The translations under genes were made by a program, and so were the position numbers. Below, in pieces: positions 61,097 to 64,000 of a DNA stretch of 64,000 nt. The stretch is from Phycisphaerales bacterium (lineage in GTDB: Bacteria > Planctomycetota > Phycisphaerae > Sedimentisphaerales > Anaerobacaceae). Below the pieces are notes generated by a model that was not told the origin of the DNA, did not search any database, and saw only the letters and a list, made by a program, of their open reading frames with translations. Every line of letters starts with the position of its first letter. Positions within the stretch are counted from its first letter, which is position 1. The stretch spans positions 5,114,966 to 5,178,965 of the forward strand of contig CP070675.1 in assembly GCA_020352215.1 (NCBI GenBank), given 5' to 3'.

Positions 61097-62254
61097 CTCC
61101 GTTAGCGTTGAAGCAGCTTGTTGCCTGGATTTGGCCCGTCTGAGCTCCCTTAGCAGGTCTTCCTGACGTTCCGTGAAGCAGACGGTGCTCTGCAAGTCGA
61201 AGTCGGCCACCCCAAGTACTTGTTGCACTTTGCCTCTCAGCTCTTCGACGCCCGTGCCGAATTTGGCGCTTATTCGAACCGCATCTTGCAGAGCCCGGGG
61301 TAGTTGATTGGCGTTGAGCACGGTCGGCAAATCGGATTTGTTCAGGACAGTCACTACTCTCTTGTCGGTGGTCGTCCCGGGCAGAGCCGCATCCACCTGG
61401 CTTGCAGACTGGCTGCTATCCAAGACAACCAGTATGAGGTTGGCTCTTTCCATGACCTCGGCGGTTTTCTGCTGCGTGGCCTTTTCAATATCGTGTTCGG
61501 TTCCGGCAAGAAGACCTTCATCCAGGCCCGCCGTGTCGATCAGCTCGGCAGAAAGGGGGCCGATTTGGCATTGCGCGCTGACCCAATCACGCGTTGTGCC
61601 CCTGATATCGGTTACGATTGCCTTCTGCCGACCGGCCAGACAGTTCAACAGCGTACTCTTGCCGGTATTTGGCGGACCTGCTATGGCGACTGAACAGCCT
61701 GTGATAATCAGCTTTGCCGTCAGGCTGTCCGTTAGTATCTTGTCGATCTGCCCTGAGATTTCCTCAAGGGATTTAGTGTCAATGTCGTCACGCCACTGCT
61801 TGAGTCTCTCGCTCAGACCGCCTTTGACCTGATTCGCGATTATCTTTGTGCCTTGGATTGTCTTGGCCTTCAACTGGGCGAGCTTGGCTTCGACGGCGAT
61901 CGTATCGTTCGGCTCACGTGAGAGCAGGATTTTGGCTAAGAGTTGCTCCGCGGTCAGCAGTGTCACGCCGTGCCGCCCGAGCAATTGCATTATGCCGGAG
62001 ACAATGAGCGGGTTGCCGTGGCAGTTAATTGCGAAGCAGTCGCTGTCTTCGCAGCCAATCGTCACCTGGTCGATGGTCTCGTTGTTTTCACAGATTGTGC
62101 CAAGCGAGATTGTCCCGGGCCTGAATTCGACCGGCTCTGAGCCGACGGCTTTGAATATCTTACTGATAAGGGCATCGGCTGTGCCACCAAACACTTGGAT
62201 AGTCGAGATGGCAGCGGTGCCTTTGCCGGTCATTACTGCGGCGAACAAACTCAT
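61070..62254 (-). CDS. Divergent MnmE-like GTPase lacking the catalytic C-terminus
   Basis: 394 residues, shorter than typical MnmE (about 450). G-domain motifs are intact: VAIAGPPNTGKSTLLNCLAG, DIRGTTRDW, ELIDTAGLDEG and VLNKSDLP. The flanking helical domain is also recognisable. The N-terminal tetrahydrofolate-binding domain is reduced: FAAVMTGKGTAAISTIQVFG replaces the usual start, INCHGNPLIVSG is kept, but the PGEFTxRAFxNGKxDL segment is absent. The C-terminus is LTELLNGKLAV, without the CxGK motif needed for tRNA uridine-34 modification. So it is a MnmE relative with probably altered function. coaX ends 3 bp upstream; mutS follows. Confidence 0.85.
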   Translation of the reverse strand: MSLFAAVMTGKGTAAISTIQVFGGTADALISKIFKAVGSEPVEFRPGTISLGTICENNETIDQVTIGCEDSDCFAINCHGNPLIVSGIMQLLGRHGVTLLTAEQLLAKILLSREPNDTIAVEAKLAQLKAKTIQGTKIIANQVKGGLSERLKQWRDDIDTKSLEEISGQIDKILTDSLTAKLIITGCSVAIAGPPNTGKSTLLNCLAGRQKAIVTDIRGTTRDWVSAQCQIGPLSAELIDTAGLDEGLLAGTEHDIEKATQQKTAEVMERANLILVVLDSSQSASQVDAALPGTTTDKRVVTVLNKSDLPTVLNANQLPRALQDAVRISAKFGTGVEELRGKVQQVLGVADFDLQSTVCFTERQEDLLRELRRAKSRQQAASTLTELLNGKLAV

Positions 62255-62257
62255 AGG

Positions 62258-63052
62258 TCATGGGGCGTACGCTTTTTCCGCAATGTGCTTTTGGTAAGCC
62301 AGGACAATTCCCTTTACGACAAGATTGGGGACGAAGGAGTCTATGAAGTTGCAGTCGTCTTTGATGGTCTTGGCCGCCGAGCCGGTGATAACTGTCTGAG
62401 GCCATTTGCCGATCTTCTCCGCATATCGCCTGATGATCTCCTGCAATGCGCCGATCATTGAGTAGTAGAGACCACAGTTGATGGCCTCGGCAGTGCTCTT
62501 GCCGTAAGGGGCTTTGGGCTTGGTGACTTTGACTTTTGGCAGTTGGGCAGTATTCTCTTTCAGGGCCCGAGCGCTGATTTGGAAACCCGGACAGATGACG
62601 CCCCCGAGAAAGACGCCGTGCTCATCGACAAGATCGATGGTGACGGCGGTTCCGAAGTCGGCTACGACGACGGCATCCTCGACGACGGCATAAGCCGCTG
62701 CGGCCGACACTACCCTATCGGTGCCGACTTTGTCCGGCTCGTCCACCCACATCGTCATGGGAAGCGGTATATCCTTGCCTATGATGTGGACTTTCTCGCC
62801 GAGATCGTCTCTTGCTATCTTAGCGATAAGCGCGGTCCACTCAGGCTTGACGCTGCTGATGACGATCACGCCGTCACGTTTTCCTTCCTTTGAGCTGCCG
62901 GCGACGGGTATCTTGTCCCATGTGGATTTGAGGCATTCCGAGAGCTTTGCATGCGACTTGCCCGGGACGGACTTTATGAATTGCTCTTCGTCGTTGACGA
63001 ACAGCCCCACGGCAATATTCGTGTTGCCAATGTCTACCGCGATTATGTTCAT
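62258..63052 (-). CDS. coaX: Type III pantothenate kinase
   Basis: 264 residues. IIAVDIGNTNIAVGLFVND is the N-terminal phosphate loop, DKVGTDRVVSAAAAYAVV the substrate-binding signature, DFGTAVTIDLVDEHGVFLGG and GVICPGFQISARALKENTAQ follow as in CoaX, and VITGSAAKTI the last loop. It phosphorylates pantothenate in the first step of coenzyme A synthesis, using a potassium-dependent acetate-kinase fold. First gene of the coaX-mnmE-like-mutS operon. Confidence 0.95.
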   Translation of the reverse strand: MNIIAVDIGNTNIAVGLFVNDEEQFIKSVPGKSHAKLSECLKSTWDKIPVAGSSKEGKRDGVIVISSVKPEWTALIAKIARDDLGEKVHIIGKDIPLPMTMWVDEPDKVGTDRVVSAAAAYAVVEDAVVVADFGTAVTIDLVDEHGVFLGGVICPGFQISARALKENTAQLPKVKVTKPKAPYGKSTAEAINCGLYYSMIGALQEIIRRYAEKIGKWPQTVITGSAAKTIKDDCNFIDSFVPNLVVKGIVLAYQKHIAEKAYAP

Positions 63053-63120
63053 AATTCGATGCTCGTCGCCATAGGTTCGTGAATCCGCCGTTAGGCGTCC
63101 CGGTGCGGAGGGTATTGTAC

Positions 63121-63149
63121 TTTCTACCTTATTTCCTTGTCGATGTCAA
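63121..63149 (-). promoter_or_regulatory. Promoter of the coaX operon
   Basis: Minus strand TTGACA (63149-63144), 17-nt spacer, TAGAAA (63126-63121), about 70 bp before the coaX ATG. Confidence 0.5.
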
Positions 63150-63257
63150 TCCGTTGCAATCCCTTGTGGAACGCAACAAATTCCAGGATTCCGGTAGACA
63201 AATTGCCGCGAGCGCTCACTATGTTTGTAGAGTACGGCAGAACTTGAGGATTCCAAG

Positions 63258-63800
63258 TTGGCAATGCCGAGCGACAAAATACTGGTGCAGGCCGTCCTTA
63301 CCGGCCGCAAGACCGCCTACGGGCAGTTGTATGACAGGTACGCGCCTCTGGTTCGAGCCGTCTGCTACGATGCATCCGGCAATCTTGCCGACGCTCAGGA
63401 CCTTGCCCAGGACGTATTTGTGCGGGCGTATGAGAAGCTCGATCATTTGCACAATCCGGATTGTTTCGGAAAGTGGGTCGTTGGAATTGCCAGGCTGCGA
63501 TGCCGGGAATGGCGACGCCGCAGATCCCGTGAGCAAAACGGGCGCGCCGACCTCAGTACGGGCGCGGCGGCCGGCGTTGAACCGTCGGACGACCATCATC
63601 CGGAGAGACTTCGGCGAATGATTGGAAGACTTGGCGAAAAGGAGCGTCTGGCTCTGCATGCGTTTTACCTTCAAGGCAAGTCGGCCGATGAGGCACGACG
63701 GTTAGTTGGGCTGTCCCGATCGGGGTTCTATCGAATGCTTGGCCGGGCTCGAAAACAGCTTGAGAAGCTATTGGCTCAGGAGCTGGAGGATCTACGATGA
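63258..63800 (+). CDS. ECF-type sigma factor (second)
   Basis: 180 residues from TTG 63258 (GAGG 8 nt upstream); ATG 63264 is an alternative but too far from the GAGG. Region 2: QLYDRYAPLVRAVCYDASGN and DAQDLAQDVFVRAYEKLDHL; FGKWVVGIARLRCREWRRRR follows. Region 4: EKERLALHAFYLQGKSADEA and LVGLSRSGFYRMLGRARKQL. The last bases overlap the start of the next gene (ATGA), so the downstream partner, likely its regulator, is translationally coupled. Confidence 0.88.
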   Translation: MAMPSDKILVQAVLTGRKTAYGQLYDRYAPLVRAVCYDASGNLADAQDLAQDVFVRAYEKLDHLHNPDCFGKWVVGIARLRCREWRRRRSREQNGRADLSTGAAAGVEPSDDHHPERLRRMIGRLGEKERLALHAFYLQGKSADEARRLVGLSRSGFYRMLGRARKQLEKLLAQELEDLR

Positions 63801-64000
63801 GCGGGCAGTTGGACGACCATCTCAACAAGGCGTACGAAGCATTCAATCAAGACCATGACGTGCTCCGGGAGGATCTGCTGAGGACCCTGCCGGCGCATCA
63901 CAGACAAGCAAGTCACGTGCACTTGCCAAGCCGAGTGTACGGACTTCTTGGAGGTACCATTATGAGAAGTAGAATAACAAAGATAACCGCCGCGGCGGTT
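63797..64000 (+). CDS. Probable ECF-associated membrane regulator, partial (runs off right edge)
   Basis: ATG 63797 overlaps the sigma factor stop (ATGA); open for 68 codons to the edge. It reads MSGQLDDHLNKAYEAFNQDH, a short charged segment, then MRSRITKITAAAV, which looks like the start of a membrane anchor. An internal GGAGG 7 nt before the in-frame ATG at 63962 could allow a second start. Sequences of this form follow ECF genes in Phycisphaerae and probably act as anti-sigma factors; this is inferred from position. Confidence 0.6.
   Translation, partial: MSGQLDDHLNKAYEAFNQDHDVLREDLLRTLPAHHRQASHVHLPSRVYGLLGGTIMRSRITKITAAAV

Overview
The window looks like a chromosomal segment from a planctomycete of the class Phycisphaerae (Sedimentisphaerales-like). 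This is inferred from gene content: PEP-CTERM tails of the form PEPATIALLGLGGLALL, dockerin-like DLNxDC-type C-termini on secreted proteins, large LamG/DUF1349/PA14 surface proteins, prepilin-like proteins with [15 protein letters not shown]-termini, an ECF sigma factor paired with a Ser/Thr kinase, Tat-exported Gfo/Idh/MocA oxidoreductases and DUF1080 proteins. I see no rRNA, tRNA, CRISPR array or insertion sequence.

Layout. 1-7.1 kb (minus strand): a PHP-domain protein cut by the left edge, rhamnulokinase (rhaB), folC, and a secreted beta-helix/PKD protein with an uncertain start. 7.4-11.3 kb (plus): dprA, a small membrane protein, and a zinc-ribbon/TPR membrane protein. 11.5-17.3 kb: a pseudopilin-like protein, a serine hydrolase fused to a glycosidase-like domain, a YbjQ-family protein, a DUF4185 lipoprotein and a conserved unknown. 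17.4-20.5 kb: acyP, a GAF-SpoIIE phosphatase, cmk and plsC. 20.6-29.9 kb is an accessory block: a GLUG-protein remnant, an ECF sigma/kinase/beta-propeller module, two tandem Gfo/Idh/MocA oxidoreductases and a double DUF1080 protein. At 29.9-33.2 kb ispH and rpsA follow. In many bacteria cmk, plsC, ispH and rpsA are neighbours, so the block appears to split a conserved housekeeping cluster.

33.2-42.8 kb is a secreted-protein island. A good promoter leads into a roughly 510-nt leader holding a 23-codon ORF with a strong ribosome binding site and two tandem copies of a structured RNA of about 144 nt, then a 1395-residue modular surface protein, then four PEP-CTERM genes, two of them a tandem duplication. 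Several of these have hairpins that place the Shine-Dalgarno sequence in a loop. 42.9-50.6 kb: an aldo/keto reductase, a second pseudopilin-like protein, a NatAB-type ABC exporter, two short genes (45 and 58 residues) and a two-subunit molybdenum hydroxylase. 51.0-57.2 kb: a second giant secreted protein sharing promoter and domain logic with the first, an SMP-30-type lactonase and a radical SAM protein. 57.5-63.1 kb (minus): an M48 lipoprotein peptidase and a coaX-mnmE-like-mutS operon whose MnmE-like GTPase lacks the catalytic C-terminal Cys motif. The right edge holds an ECF sigma factor overlapping a partial partner gene.

The most interesting unexplained signals are RNA-level: the tandem structured leader at 33.6-34.1 kb, the covarying start-site hairpins of the PEP-CTERM paralogues, and the three-hairpin leader of rpsA.
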